Shown: in pieces, positions 18,001 through 26,482 of the stretch
Position numbering within the stretch: position 1 is the first letter of the stretch
How the letters are laid out: the number at the start of each line of letters is the position of its first letter
NCBI GenBank assembly: GCA_038321965.1
Contig: JBBQFL010000002.1
Span: forward strand, 172,608-236,607
DNA length: 64,000 nucleotides
Origin: UKL13-2 sp038321965
GTDB taxonomy: Bacteria; Pseudomonadota; Gammaproteobacteria; Burkholderiales; Usitatibacteraceae
Reading direction: 5' to 3'
Notes under the pieces: generated by a model
Seen by the model: only the letters and a program-made list of their open reading frames with translations
Databases searched by the model: none
What the model was told of the DNA's origin: nothing
Made by a program: the position numbers and the translations under genes

Positions 18001-18765
18001 TTAGAGATTGACACTTTTCTGACTTCGAACTTCAAAACCCGGCAGCCCCAAAATGCGAATCTGGATACTCTTTAATTGGCCACCATCAGGAATTCTAAAC
18101 CTGCCATCAACTTTCTGATAATAGCGAAATTCAATTTCACCGCCTGGTGCGCGCACCTCCGCATCCGTTGGAAAGCTGGACGTCGTAAGCTGAGGTCCCA
18201 TTTGAATTCGGGCCACTATCTGCACCTTACCTTTGAAATCCTGCTTGCGTTGGCCACCTTGCGTCAACAACATCCGATAGCGGAATTCATTGGGCAGCGT
18301 ATCCGCCTCGACTTTCAGGTTTGCAATCGTTAGTCCTTCCGGCACGTTGCCTGAGGACATGATGTTGCGTAGAAAGGCCAAGTCTTCTTTCAGGCTGGCG
18401 TTCTCTTCCTGAATTTGGGCGAGATTCTTGGTGAGCTCAGATTGCGCCGACTTCTCGATTTTAAGCTGACTGTCACGTGCATTTAGTGCGATCTTGGCTT
18501 GGTCGACTTCGCGCTGAAGCTGCTGACTATCGCTAGACAACTTGGCAATCTGCGTCGTGGCTTCTTCGCGACTGAAGCCGGTAATTTTGTAGCTATTGTC
18601 GACAAGATACCAAGCCACTGCCGCAGCGACGCCCATCATCAAGCCGTAGCCGCCGAACTTCACGTACCAAGGCAAATGGCTCTTGATCGCGACTCTTTCT
18701 GAGCGAATACCAATTTTGGCGCGAATTTTTCGCCATGCGCCGCGCAGTTTCATCTCGCTCAACAT
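18001..18765 (-). CDS. DUF6776-like membrane protein with coiled coil
   Basis: A 254-residue protein. A basic N-terminus is followed by one membrane helix at about residues 34-54 (FGGYGLMMGVAAAVAWYLV). Residues about 65-120 form a heptad-rich coiled coil, and a beta-rich C-terminal domain follows. It lacks peptidase motifs. Similar proteins sit beside bactofilin in betaproteobacteria, in the position where other phyla place an M23 peptidase, so a role as bactofilin membrane partner is a reasonable inference. The family name is given from memory. Confidence 0.7.
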   Translation of the reverse strand: MLSEMKLRGAWRKIRAKIGIRSERVAIKSHLPWYVKFGGYGLMMGVAAAVAWYLVDNSYKITGFSREEATTQIAKLSSDSQQLQREVDQAKIALNARDSQLKIEKSAQSELTKNLAQIQEENASLKEDLAFLRNIMSSGNVPEGLTIANLKVEADTLPNEFRYRMLLTQGGQRKQDFKGKVQIVARIQMGPQLTTSSFPTDAEVRAPGGEIEFRYYQKVDGRFRIPDGGQLKSIQIRILGLPGFEVRSQKSVNL

Positions 18766-18823
18766 TGGCGGTCTCGTTCCTTTGATGTACGTGAAACGAC
18801 TAGATTGTGTGCCGCTGAATAAG

Positions 18824-18849
18824 GAAAAAGCCGCAGACGCGGCTTTTTC
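18824..18849 (-). terminator. Terminator after rpsI
   Basis: Perfect 11-bp arms GAAAAAGCCGC and GCGGCTTTTTC flank the loop AGAC. The run of U residues follows on the minus strand, 21 bases past the rpsI stop. Confidence 0.92.
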
Positions 18850-18870
18850 ACTTCGACACGTCTTTGCGGC

Positions 18871-19263
18871 TTAACGTTTCGAGAACTGTTTACGACGGCG
18901 CGCTTTGTGGAAGCCAACCTTCTTACGTTCGACTTCACGAGCATCACGTGTGACCAGGCCGGCTTTGGAAAGTTGCGGTTTCAACGTTGCATCATAATCA
19001 ATCAATGCGCGCGTGATACCGTGACGTACTGCACCGGCTTGGCCAGATTCGCCGCCGCCGAGTACCGTGACCATGATGTCAAATTTGTCAAGGCTACCAA
19101 CAAGCTCCAATGGTTGACGCACCACCATGCGACCCGTTTCACGGGAGAAATAAAGATCCAGTGGCTTATCGTTGACCACGATGTCGCCCTTGCCTGGTTT
19201 CATGAATACACGTGCAACGGAGCTTTTGCGACGGCCCGTTCCGTAATGATATTTACCGACCAT
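18871..19263 (-). CDS. rpsI: 30S ribosomal protein uS9
   Basis: A 130-residue protein of standard length. It has the opening YHYGTGRRKSSVARVF, the GGGESGQAGAVRHGI loop and the invariant basic tail ending KARRRKQFSKR, whose last Arg contacts the P-site tRNA. It lies 12 bp after rplM as in nearly all bacteria and is followed by a strong terminator, so rplM-rpsI form a closed operon. Confidence 0.98.
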   Translation of the reverse strand: MVGKYHYGTGRRKSSVARVFMKPGKGDIVVNDKPLDLYFSRETGRMVVRQPLELVGSLDKFDIMVTVLGGGESGQAGAVRHGITRALIDYDATLKPQLSKAGLVTRDAREVERKKVGFHKARRRKQFSKR

Positions 19264-19275
19264 GTTCGCTATTCC

Positions 19276-19710
19276 TTAGGCTTGGATCGTGAGTTCTTTG
19301 GGTTGCTGGGCGCTGTGCGGATGCGTGCTGCCTGCATACACTTTCAGCTTCTTGATCATCGCGTAGCCGAGCGGCCCCTTGGGCAACATTCCCTTGACCG
19401 CCTTTTCGAGGACGCGCTCAGGATGCTTTTGCTGCAGCTTGTTGAAGTTGGTTTCGTAAATGCCACCTGGGTAGCCGGTATGGCGGAAATAAGTTTTTTG
19501 CTCGCCCTTATTCCCGGTAACCCGTAGTTTTTCCACGTTGGTGACGATAATGAAATCGCCGGTGTCGACGTGAGGCGTGTATTCTGGCTTGTGTTTACCA
19601 CGCAGGCGAAGGGCAACAGCGGAGGCGAGGCGACCCAACACTTGATTGGTCGCATCGACATGGAGCCAATCATGTACAACTTCATGTGGCTTGGCGGAAA
19701 ATGTTTTCAT
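19276..19710 (-). CDS. rplM: 50S ribosomal protein uL13
   Basis: A 144-residue protein of family length. MKTFSAKP is the conserved start, followed by HVDATNQVLGRLAS, the KHKPEYTPHVDTGDF signature and the MLPKGPLG segment. ATG 19710 is chosen on that homology; an upstream in-frame GTG and a longer frame to 19860 reach into the leader and are not credible. The gene heads the rplM-rpsI operon, with a consensus-like promoter about 177 bases upstream and a hairpin in the leader. Confidence 0.98.
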   Translation of the reverse strand: MKTFSAKPHEVVHDWLHVDATNQVLGRLASAVALRLRGKHKPEYTPHVDTGDFIIVTNVEKLRVTGNKGEQKTYFRHTGYPGGIYETNFNKLQQKHPERVLEKAVKGMLPKGPLGYAMIKKLKVYAGSTHPHSAQQPKELTIQA

Positions 19711-19734
19711 TGAAGTACTCACTTTTGTATTGCC

Positions 19735-19768
19735 GCCGCAATCGCTTGATGTGAAGCAACATTGCGGC
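19735..19768 (-). promoter_or_regulatory. Leader hairpin upstream of rplM
   Basis: GCCGCAAT (19735-19742) pairs with ATTGCGGC (19761-19768), and inside it GCTT (19744-19747) pairs with AAGC (19754-19757), giving a two-part stem. It ends 25 bases before the rplM start. rplM operons in other bacteria are autoregulated by L13 through leader structures; whether this one is such a site is inference. There is no U-run, so it is not a terminator. Confidence 0.45.
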
Positions 19769-19886
19769 AGACCGGATGCTTTGAAATGAATTGTTGTAAT
19801 CCGCGTTGTTCGGACGCCCTTTCGGGGGACACCGCAGCAGCAACTCTTATCGCCAAGCAAACGGGGGGTACTTGGCAGAACTCGAA

Positions 19887-19916
19887 ATTATAGTAAATTC
19901 AAGGACTATCTGTCAA
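19887..19916 (-). promoter_or_regulatory. Promoter of rplM-rpsI
   Basis: On the minus strand TTGACA (19916-19911) and TATAAT (19892-19887) both match the sigma-70 consensus exactly, with an 18-bp spacer. This fits the high expression expected for ribosomal protein genes. The transcript would begin near 19880 and carry a leader of about 170 bases. Confidence 0.85.
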
Positions 19917-19992
19917 TTGCATCATCAAATCATGGCGACGCTGCCAAAAAATTGACACGCATGATGAAACTTTGGAACTTCCGGAGGTATCG

Positions 19993-20421
19993 TTGAAAGC
20001 GCGTATTAAATGGGTAGAAAACGTCGCCTTCTTGGGCGAAACAGAAAGTGGTCATGCAGTTCTTATGGATGGCTCACCTGAGAGCGGCGGGCGAAATCTG
20101 GGGCCGCGACCAATGGAAACGGTGCTGATTGGCACCGGGGCGTGTAGCGCTTATGACGTCGTACACATACTGAAAAAGGCGCGCGAGCCGATTACCGATT
20201 GCGTCGTCGAAATTGCAGCCGAACGCGCATCTACTGACCCGAAAGTCTTTACCGCGATTCATTTTCACTTTGTCGTCACCGGCATTGGCTTGAATCCGGC
20301 CAAGGTCGAACGAGCGATCAAACTGTCCGCGGAAGTTTATTGTTCGGCGTCGGCAATGATGGCCAAGACAGCTCGGGTGACACACGATTTTGAGATTGCA
20401 TCCCAGTCGACGACCAACTGA
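19993..20421 (+). CDS. OsmC-family protein (YhfA-like)
   Basis: A 142-residue OsmC/Ohr-fold protein. The opening KARIKWVENVAFLGETESGH and the segment METVLIGTGACSAYDVVHIL match the YhfA branch. The Cys in GACSAYD corresponds to a conserved thiol of the family, and the second lies in VYCSASAMMAKTA. OsmC proteins reduce organic peroxides, but the YhfA branch has no proven substrate. The start is taken as TTG 19993 because GGAGGT lies 5 bases upstream and the family starts there; an earlier in-frame TTG at 19972 would place the ribosome site inside the gene. It is divergent from rplM. Confidence 0.85.
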   Translation: MKARIKWVENVAFLGETESGHAVLMDGSPESGGRNLGPRPMETVLIGTGACSAYDVVHILKKAREPITDCVVEIAAERASTDPKVFTAIHFHFVVTGIGLNPAKVERAIKLSAEVYCSASAMMAKTARVTHDFEIASQSTTN

Positions 20422-20437
20422 GCTTCCGTTGAGCAGC

Positions 20438-21076
20438 TCAGCCCCAGTAAGTGGTTTTCGTCATGACTTTTGAAAATGCCCGCATCGCCATTCGCAATGG
20501 CACAGGCAATATTTCGGCTCCGTGTTCGCGCCCGGTATTGCCGTGCCGGATTTCGTCTTTGCGCATCTCGTCAAGAATGGCACGACTTTCGTAGTCGTTA
20601 GGGGATATTCGCCCGATGTGATCATGAAGGTGAGCCTCAACCTGCCGCTCCGTCTCGACGAGAAAACCCATACTCCATTTATCACCCAACAGTCCGGAAA
20701 CAATACCCATGCCAAACGCACCAGCGTAAAAAAATGGAGCGAGACGGCTGGTATGTCCCCCGAGTTGTTCGATCCTCGCATCGCACCACGCCAAGTGGTC
20801 ATGTTCCTCACGTGCAGCAGACAGCAGAAATTTTTGAACCGATGGATCCTTTGCGACCAAGGCTTGGCCCTGATAAAGCGCCTGTGCACAGACCTCGCCA
20901 CAATGATTCACCCGCATCAGGCGCGTAGACTCCAGACTCGATGCCACATCCAGTCCAATTGCTTCGGTTCCTGCAATTGGTTGGGATTTTGGCATGCGGC
21001 GTTCAGCGTGTGCATGTGCGAATACCGTTCTCAATCCGGCATCCAATTCGCAAATAACTCGATCAATCAAGTTCAT
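20438..21076 (-). CDS. coq7: Ubiquinone biosynthesis di-iron hydroxylase Coq7
   Basis: A 212-residue protein. Carboxylate and His ligands of the di-iron centre are seen in HCGEVCAQALYQGQ, REEHDHLAWC, ETERQVEAHL and DEIRHGN, the Coq7 pattern of repeated E...ExxH. It hydroxylates C6 of the demethoxy-ubiquinone ring at the membrane, replacing UbiF of enterobacteria. It lies convergent to the OsmC gene, with 16 bp between the stops. Two flavin hydroxylases for other ring positions are at 31060-33371. Confidence 0.95.
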   Translation of the reverse strand: MNLIDRVICELDAGLRTVFAHAHAERRMPKSQPIAGTEAIGLDVASSLESTRLMRVNHCGEVCAQALYQGQALVAKDPSVQKFLLSAAREEHDHLAWCDARIEQLGGHTSRLAPFFYAGAFGMGIVSGLLGDKWSMGFLVETERQVEAHLHDHIGRISPNDYESRAILDEMRKDEIRHGNTGREHGAEILPVPLRMAMRAFSKVMTKTTYWG

Positions 21077-21093
21077 GAAAACATTATAAAAGT

Positions 21094-21121
21094 AAAACGA
21101 GCACCCGAAGGTGCCCGTTTT
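21094..21121 (-). terminator. Terminator after the porin gene
   Basis: AAAACGAGCACC and GGTGCCCGTTTT pair around the tetraloop CGAA with one mismatch. It lies 20 bases past the porin stop on the minus strand and separates the porin from coq7. Confidence 0.82.
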
Positions 21122-21141
21122 GATGTTGCAGTTTTTGTAAC

Positions 21142-22194
21142 TTAGAACGTGTGGCGCAGACCCGCACCAAAACCTTTCGGATCATCGTCAACATTGGCAG
21201 CGGTAAGCGCTGGCAGACCCGACGCATTCATTGAAAATGATGCTGCTGCATTGTTCTTCAGCGAAGCATAGCGAGCCATGAATGTTGTTCTCTTGGAGAA
21301 GTTGTAGTTATAACCTATCGACGCAAGTTTCGCCTCTGGTTGTGCAGCACCAGCTGCCAAGCCGTTTCTTACCCGTCCAACGGTGCCCATGAATTCATGC
21401 ATGCCAGAAGTAAAGGTGATTGCGGCCTGGTAGGCTTTCTTGTCTGTTAGATTCGTCGACTTGGTTTTCTGGGTCAGCGCACCAACTTTCACTGGACCAA
21501 ATACAAACGTGCCGGACAAGTTTTGCGACGATTCGGTAACGCCCGCAGTAATGACTGCGCCGCGCGTATCTTTATGCTTCTCATATGCGTAGTTCACGCG
21601 GAACGGGCCAGCCGCGTAATCCAAGGACATGCTTTGGCTGTTAGGATTGGCGATCGGGTTGGTGCTGGTTTTGAGTTCGTTTGCACCATACATGAAGCGA
21701 GCCGAGAAACCATTAATATTCGGCGTCCAGTACTGGATCATGTTGTTTTCACGGCGGTTGAAATCACCGGTGTTGACAACTGACAGTTGGTTGCCGATCG
21801 TGTTTTGGGCATATGGATCAACAAAAATTGCCGACAACTTCATCGGGCTATCCCATCTTCCCAAGATGATCGTACCGAAACCACCAATGAGACCAACACC
21901 GCTATTGCGGCTACCAAGCGTACCGCCGCCTGCGTCTGGGGGTGCCGATGATTCCAATTGGAAGAAAGCCTTCAGGCCGCCACCGAGATCTTCGGTTCCG
22001 CGAAAGCCGATCAGTGATGACTCATCTACCACTGTGGTCCTGGTTGACAGGGGAACGGCACCGCCATCCGCCTTGATGCTGTTAACCATTACCCAAGCGC
22101 GACCATAAAGCGTCACGGGGTTGGCTGTTTGAGCCAAAACAGCCGGGGCGAACGTTGCGCCAGCGACCGCGAGGGCGATCAATTTCTTGTTCAT
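21142..22194 (-). CDS. Gram-negative porin (trimeric, general type)
   Basis: A 350-residue outer-membrane porin. The signal peptide MNKKLIALAVAGATFAPAVLAQ ends in a clean Ala-x-Ala-type site. The mature protein starts with VTLYGRAWV and has the SLIGFRGTEDLGGGLKAFFQLE block typical of betaproteobacterial porins. It ends in a C-terminal Phe (GLRHTF), the outer-membrane sorting signal. ATG 22194 follows an AAGGAG site; the longer frame to 22245 would disrupt the signal peptide. It has its own terminator and about 285 bp of upstream DNA. Confidence 0.93.
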   Translation of the reverse strand: MNKKLIALAVAGATFAPAVLAQTANPVTLYGRAWVMVNSIKADGGAVPLSTRTTVVDESSLIGFRGTEDLGGGLKAFFQLESSAPPDAGGGTLGSRNSGVGLIGGFGTIILGRWDSPMKLSAIFVDPYAQNTIGNQLSVVNTGDFNRRENNMIQYWTPNINGFSARFMYGANELKTSTNPIANPNSQSMSLDYAAGPFRVNYAYEKHKDTRGAVITAGVTESSQNLSGTFVFGPVKVGALTQKTKSTNLTDKKAYQAAITFTSGMHEFMGTVGRVRNGLAAGAAQPEAKLASIGYNYNFSKRTTFMARYASLKNNAAASFSMNASGLPALTAANVDDDPKGFGAGLRHTF

Positions 22195-22481
22195 CAAAAA
22201 TCTCCTTAGGGTTAAGTTGAGGCTTTCTAATTCTTTAGGACACAAACCTCTTGGGGGTCGAGCATGCTATCCACGCGTTGCACCGTTCCGGCTAACGCCC
22301 TCGTAGCAACTTCTCCCGCAATCGTGATGCAAAGTCTTTTGAGAAGCAGACGACATATTGCCAAATTTACCTTGCCTGCTCAAGTGCTCAGAGTGAAATT
22401 AACCGCATCCAAGGCGCTATGTTGCGTTTTCGCAACAGGGGGAAATTTTCCCCATCACGGCTGCTTCATTTCATATCAAAG
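22195..22481. other. Intergenic region between the porin gene and trpC
   Basis: No gene seen. It should hold the porin promoter on the minus strand, but I find no convincing -35/-10 pair. A perfect inverted repeat, TGTTGCG-TTTT-CGCAACA, lies at 22420-22437, 45 bases past the trpC stop. It has no U-run, so an operator or RNA-processing hairpin is as likely as a terminator. Confidence 0.5.
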
Positions 22482-23303
22482 TCACAAAACCCTGTTTCCA
22501 AACAAATCCGCAATGGCCCGCCCTGGATCGGCTGAGGCCATGAACGCGCCGCCGACAAGGTAGGCGCCAATTCCCGCTTCGGACATTTTGGTAACCACGT
22601 CGGCGTTAACAATGCCACTTTCAGTGACCAGTATTTTCTCGTGTGGCACCCGTGGCTGAAGCAACAGCGTAGTTTCCACGTTCGTACTAAATTGCGTGAG
22701 ATCACGATTATTAACACCAATTAGCGAAGTTTTAAGCATCAATGCCTGATCAAGTTCGTCAGCATGATGCGACTCAGCCAACACACTGAGGCCTAGCGAG
22801 TGAGCCTGTTGCTCCCATTCAATAAACTGACTGATTGGAGCAGTCCCCATGATAAATAGCACCGCGTCGGCACCCATCGCTCGCGCTTCCAGAATCTGAT
22901 ATGCATCGACAATAAAATCCTTGCGCAGCACCGGCAGACTGCATGCCGCCCGCGCTGCGATCAAGTCTTCGGTCGATCCCTGAAAATACTCCCGGTCAGT
23001 AAGAACGGAAAGGCAGGCTGCACCGTGCAGCTCATAACTTATTGCAAAGCGCGCAGGATCAAACGGCGACACATCGCCTGCAAGACCGGCGCGGAACCTC
23101 CCAGCGCTGGGGCTGGCCTTTTTGATTTCGGCAATCAGGGCCAGTTTGCCAGCAGTCAGCTTGGCACGAATCGCGCCGGCGAAATCGCGTGCGGCCGGCA
23201 TGTTGCGGGCGCGCGCTTCGATTTCCACGGTGGGGAGCTTTAACTTTGCTTCCGCGACTTCACGCCGTTTGGTTACAAGAATACGTTGAAGAATATCTGA
23301 CAT
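22482..23303 (-). CDS. trpC: Indole-3-glycerol phosphate synthase
   Basis: A 273-residue TIM barrel of usual length. Visible are IAEIKKASPSAG (substrate-binding Lys), LSVLTDREYFQGS, LPVLRKDFIVDAYQI, and the phosphate site in ESGI and LVGGAFM. It closes the pyrrole ring to make indole-3-glycerol phosphate, the fourth step in tryptophan synthesis. It is last of trpE-trpG-trpD-trpC; the order matches betaproteobacteria, where trpFBA lie elsewhere. A 77-bp gap separates it from trpD. Confidence 0.97.
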   Translation of the reverse strand: MSDILQRILVTKRREVAEAKLKLPTVEIEARARNMPAARDFAGAIRAKLTAGKLALIAEIKKASPSAGRFRAGLAGDVSPFDPARFAISYELHGAACLSVLTDREYFQGSTEDLIAARAACSLPVLRKDFIVDAYQILEARAMGADAVLFIMGTAPISQFIEWEQQAHSLGLSVLAESHHADELDQALMLKTSLIGVNNRDLTQFSTNVETTLLLQPRVPHEKILVTESGIVNADVVTKMSEAGIGAYLVGGAFMASADPGRAIADLFGNRVL

Positions 23304-23374
23304 GCGTTGCCGGTTGCCTTTCTGGTCCGTTGACCGAACCGTCAGCCTTGACGGTCAACCATAAACGGCTAGAT

Positions 23375-24397
23375 TTATTGCGCTGAAGTGAATTTCACCA
23401 AGGCATCCAACTTCGCCTTGGCTTTGCCGGTTTCAATCATTTCTCGCGCCTTTGTCACGCCCGCCCACAAATCATTTGCCACGCCGGCAACATAGATTGC
23501 GGCGCCGGCATTGAGCATGACGATGTCCTTGGCGGGTCCGGGCTCATTTTTTAGCACCGAAAGCACCATCTCTTTAGAAGCCTCCTTGTCACCGGCTTTG
23601 ATCGTCGCGATTGCGGCATTGTCCAGCCCAAACTGCTTTGGTTCAATCTTGAACTCGGTGACAAATCCATGCTTCAGTTCTGCCACCTGCGTCGGCCCGG
23701 AAAGCGTGATTTCGTCGAGCCCATCGTCGCCGTGGACCACCATCACATGCTTTGAACCCAGCTCTTTGAGCACGCGCGCCTGAATGCCGACGAGGTCGCT
23801 GTGAAACACCCCCATCACTTGATTGGGTGCCCCTGCAGGATTGGTCAAGGGGCCTAGAATATTGAGGATGGTTCGCATGCCCAGTTCTTTTCTGATCGGG
23901 GCGGCGTACTTCATCGCCGGGTGATGAGCGGGCGCAAACATGAAGCCCACGCCAATCTGCCTGATCGATTCGCCGACTTGCTCAGGCGACAAATTTACAT
24001 TCACCCCGAGCGCCTCCAACACATCCGCGCTACCCGACTGTGAAGATACCGAGCGCCCACCGTGCTTGGCGACTTTGGCACCGGCCGCAGCGGCAACAAA
24101 AGCTGATGCGGTGGATATATTGAAGGTGTGAGCCTTGTCGCCACCTGTGCCGCACGTGTCTACCAGATTCGGCAGATCACTTACGTCTACCTTGGTTGAG
24201 AACTCCCGCATGACTTTCGCGGCGGCGGCGATTTCTGAAACTGTTTCGGACTTGACATGTAACCCCATGAGAATCGCCGCAAGTTGTACCGGCGTGACCT
24301 TGCCTTCCATCACTTGCCGGAACAAATCGACCATCTCGTCAAAGAATATCTCGCGCTTGTCAGATAGACGGCTAATGGCTTCCTGTGGTGTAAACAT
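23375..24397 (-). CDS. trpD: Anthranilate phosphoribosyltransferase
   Basis: A 340-residue enzyme joining anthranilate to phosphoribosyl pyrophosphate. VDTCGTGGDKAHTFNIST is the PRPP-binding glycine loop near residue 79, followed by KHGGRSVSSQSGSADVLEALG, and NPAGAPNQVMGVF marks the C-terminal domain. ATG 24397 lies 2 bases after the trpG stop; an earlier TTG at 24403 is also in frame but unlikely. It is a stand-alone enzyme, not fused to trpG. Confidence 0.97.
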   Translation of the reverse strand: MFTPQEAISRLSDKREIFFDEMVDLFRQVMEGKVTPVQLAAILMGLHVKSETVSEIAAAAKVMREFSTKVDVSDLPNLVDTCGTGGDKAHTFNISTASAFVAAAAGAKVAKHGGRSVSSQSGSADVLEALGVNVNLSPEQVGESIRQIGVGFMFAPAHHPAMKYAAPIRKELGMRTILNILGPLTNPAGAPNQVMGVFHSDLVGIQARVLKELGSKHVMVVHGDDGLDEITLSGPTQVAELKHGFVTEFKIEPKQFGLDNAAIATIKAGDKEASKEMVLSVLKNEPGPAKDIVMLNAGAAIYVAGVANDLWAGVTKAREMIETGKAKAKLDALVKFTSAQ

Positions 24398-24399
24398 AG

Positions 24400-24969
24400 T
24401 CAAACTTTCACGCTGAGAAAATTTTTCAATAACGCATGACCGTGTTCCGTCATGATCGATTCCGGATGAAACTGCACGCCTTCGACGGCGAGCGTCTTGT
24501 GCCTTAAACCCATTATCTCGCCGTCATCCGTCCAGGCCGTGACTTCCAGACAATCAGGACAGGTTTCGCGCTCGATCACCAGCGAGTGATAACGCGTGAC
24601 GCGAAATGGCGAGGGTAATTCTGCGAACACGCCAGCGCCAGTGTGTGTCATCAGCGAAGTTTTTCCATGCATCAGCGTCTTGGCGTGCACTACCCTGCCG
24701 CCAAACGCCTGGCCAATGCTCTGGTGACCAAGACATACACCAAGGATCGGAATTTTCCCGGCAAATTTCTCCACCGCAGACACTGAAATGCCCGCCTCTG
24801 TCGGCGAGCACGGCCCGGGGGAAATGACGATCCGAGCTGGTAACAGCTTTTCAATATCCGACAGCGAAATTTCATCGTTACGCTTTACGACAACCTCTTC
24901 GCCTAGTTCGCCGAAGTATTGGACCAGGTTAAACGTGAAGCTGTCGTAGTTATCGATCATCAGCAGCAT
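24400..24969 (-). CDS. trpG: Anthranilate synthase component II (glutamine amidotransferase)
   Basis: A 189-residue class I amidotransferase that supplies ammonia to TrpE. The nucleophile Cys lies in GVCLGHQSIGQAFGG and the His-x-Glu pair in VQFHPESIMTEHG. MLLMIDNYDSFTFNLVQYF is the family start. It lies 10 bp after trpE. In many bacteria the same subunit also serves 4-amino-4-deoxychorismate synthase; no pabB is in this window. Confidence 0.97.
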   Translation of the reverse strand: MLLMIDNYDSFTFNLVQYFGELGEEVVVKRNDEISLSDIEKLLPARIVISPGPCSPTEAGISVSAVEKFAGKIPILGVCLGHQSIGQAFGGRVVHAKTLMHGKTSLMTHTGAGVFAELPSPFRVTRYHSLVIERETCPDCLEVTAWTDDGEIMGLRHKTLAVEGVQFHPESIMTEHGHALLKNFLSVKV

Positions 24970-24979
24970 TTTTATCGCC

Positions 24980-26482
24980 TCATGACGGGTTGGTGTCGAT
25001 GCCTACCGACACCATTTCGGCAGCGCGCAGCAACGCACGCGCCTTGCTCTCGGTCTCCTGCCATTCCAGTTCGGGGACCGAGTCAGCGACGATGCCTGCT
25101 GCTGCCTGCACATAAAGCATGCCGTCTTTAACTACGCCAGTACGAATTGCAATTGCCAAATCCATATTGCCATTGAAACCAAGGTAACCAGCCGCGCCCG
25201 CATATACGCCGCGCTTGCTTGGCTCGAGTTCATCGATGATTTCCATGGCACGCACCTTGGGCGTACCCGCCACCGTACCCGCAGGGAATGTCGCTCTCAG
25301 CAAATCGATCACGCCGACATCATCGCGAATTTCACCATCTACGTTCGACACCAGATGCATCACATGTGAATAGCGCTCAACCACCATCTGCTCAGTCACC
25401 TTTACACTACCGGTTTTCGCGATGCGGCCAATGTCGTTTCGGCCAAGGTCAATCAACATCAGATGTTCGGCCAACTCCTTGGGGTCGCTCATCAATTCGG
25501 CCTCCAGTTCCAAGTCTCGCTCAGGAGTATCGCCTCGCTTGCGGGTACCGGCAATCGGACGCACCGTAACTTTTTTGCCCTCTTGGCGCACCAGAATTTC
25601 GGGCGACGCGCCGACAATGTGAAAATCGCCCATATCGAAATAGAACATATACGGCGACGGATTGATGGAGCGGAGCGCCCGGTACAGATTGATCGGCGGC
25701 GCGTCGAACGGCTGCGAAATGCGCTGGGAAATCTGTACTTGCATGATGTCGCCATCAACGATGTACTGCTTGCACTTCGCCACCGCCTTGAGGAACGCTT
25801 CTTTGCCGATCTCCGATGTTGGCTCGTTCGCGGCCGCGCCGGGTACATAGACCGGTAGCGGCGCGTACTGCCGCAATCCGAGACGGAGCTCTGTCAAGCG
25901 CCGCTGCGCATTGACGAACGCGTTCGGCCTGACCGGGTCGGCATACACTATCAGATGCAACTTGCCAGAGAGGTTGTCCACGACAGCGAGTTCATCGGAG
26001 AGCATCAGCAAAATATCCGGGGTGCCCAGCGTGTCTTTTTTCAGCGCATGTTCATCGAGTTCCAGCTTGTGCTCGATGTAGCGAACCGTGTCGTACCCGA
26101 AATAGCCAGCCAATCCCCCCGCAAAGCGGAGCGCGCCCTGAATCGGCGCAGCATTGAAACGCTTGCGGTATTTCTCGACAAAAACCAGCGGATCTTTGAC
26201 GAAGACATGCTCGATCGTCTCGGTCTGCCCACCGGCTTTCGCGCGAACGATGGCGCACTCCTTGCCCTTTACCCGCAACCATTCGTGCGCAGGAAGACCA
26301 ATGATCGAGTAGCGACCAAAACGCTCGCCGCCGATGACCGATTCGAGCAGATAGGAAAACGGTTTGTTGGCAAGCTTGAGATAGATCGACAGCGGTGTAT
26401 CGAGATCAGCGAAGGTCTCAAGCGTAACGGGGATTCGGTTGTAGCCCTGCGCAGCGAGCGCCGCGAATTGAGTTTCGTTCAT
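24980..26482 (-). CDS. trpE: Anthranilate synthase component I
   Basis: A 500-residue chorismate-utilising enzyme. The N-terminal LLESVIGGERFGRYSIIG block is the tryptophan feedback site region. The catalytic part includes ASPEILVRQEGKKVTVRPIAGTRKRG and the GTVAGTPKVRAMEIIDELE and YAGAAGYLGFNGNMD blocks, with the Mg-binding glutamates. It converts chorismate to anthranilate using ammonia from TrpG. A GGAAAA site precedes ATG 26482. A leader peptide rich in Trp codons lies 52 bases upstream. Confidence 0.97.
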   Translation of the reverse strand: MNETQFAALAAQGYNRIPVTLETFADLDTPLSIYLKLANKPFSYLLESVIGGERFGRYSIIGLPAHEWLRVKGKECAIVRAKAGGQTETIEHVFVKDPLVFVEKYRKRFNAAPIQGALRFAGGLAGYFGYDTVRYIEHKLELDEHALKKDTLGTPDILLMLSDELAVVDNLSGKLHLIVYADPVRPNAFVNAQRRLTELRLGLRQYAPLPVYVPGAAANEPTSEIGKEAFLKAVAKCKQYIVDGDIMQVQISQRISQPFDAPPINLYRALRSINPSPYMFYFDMGDFHIVGASPEILVRQEGKKVTVRPIAGTRKRGDTPERDLELEAELMSDPKELAEHLMLIDLGRNDIGRIAKTGSVKVTEQMVVERYSHVMHLVSNVDGEIRDDVGVIDLLRATFPAGTVAGTPKVRAMEIIDELEPSKRGVYAGAAGYLGFNGNMDLAIAIRTGVVKDGMLYVQAAAGIVADSVPELEWQETESKARALLRAAEMVSVGIDTNPS

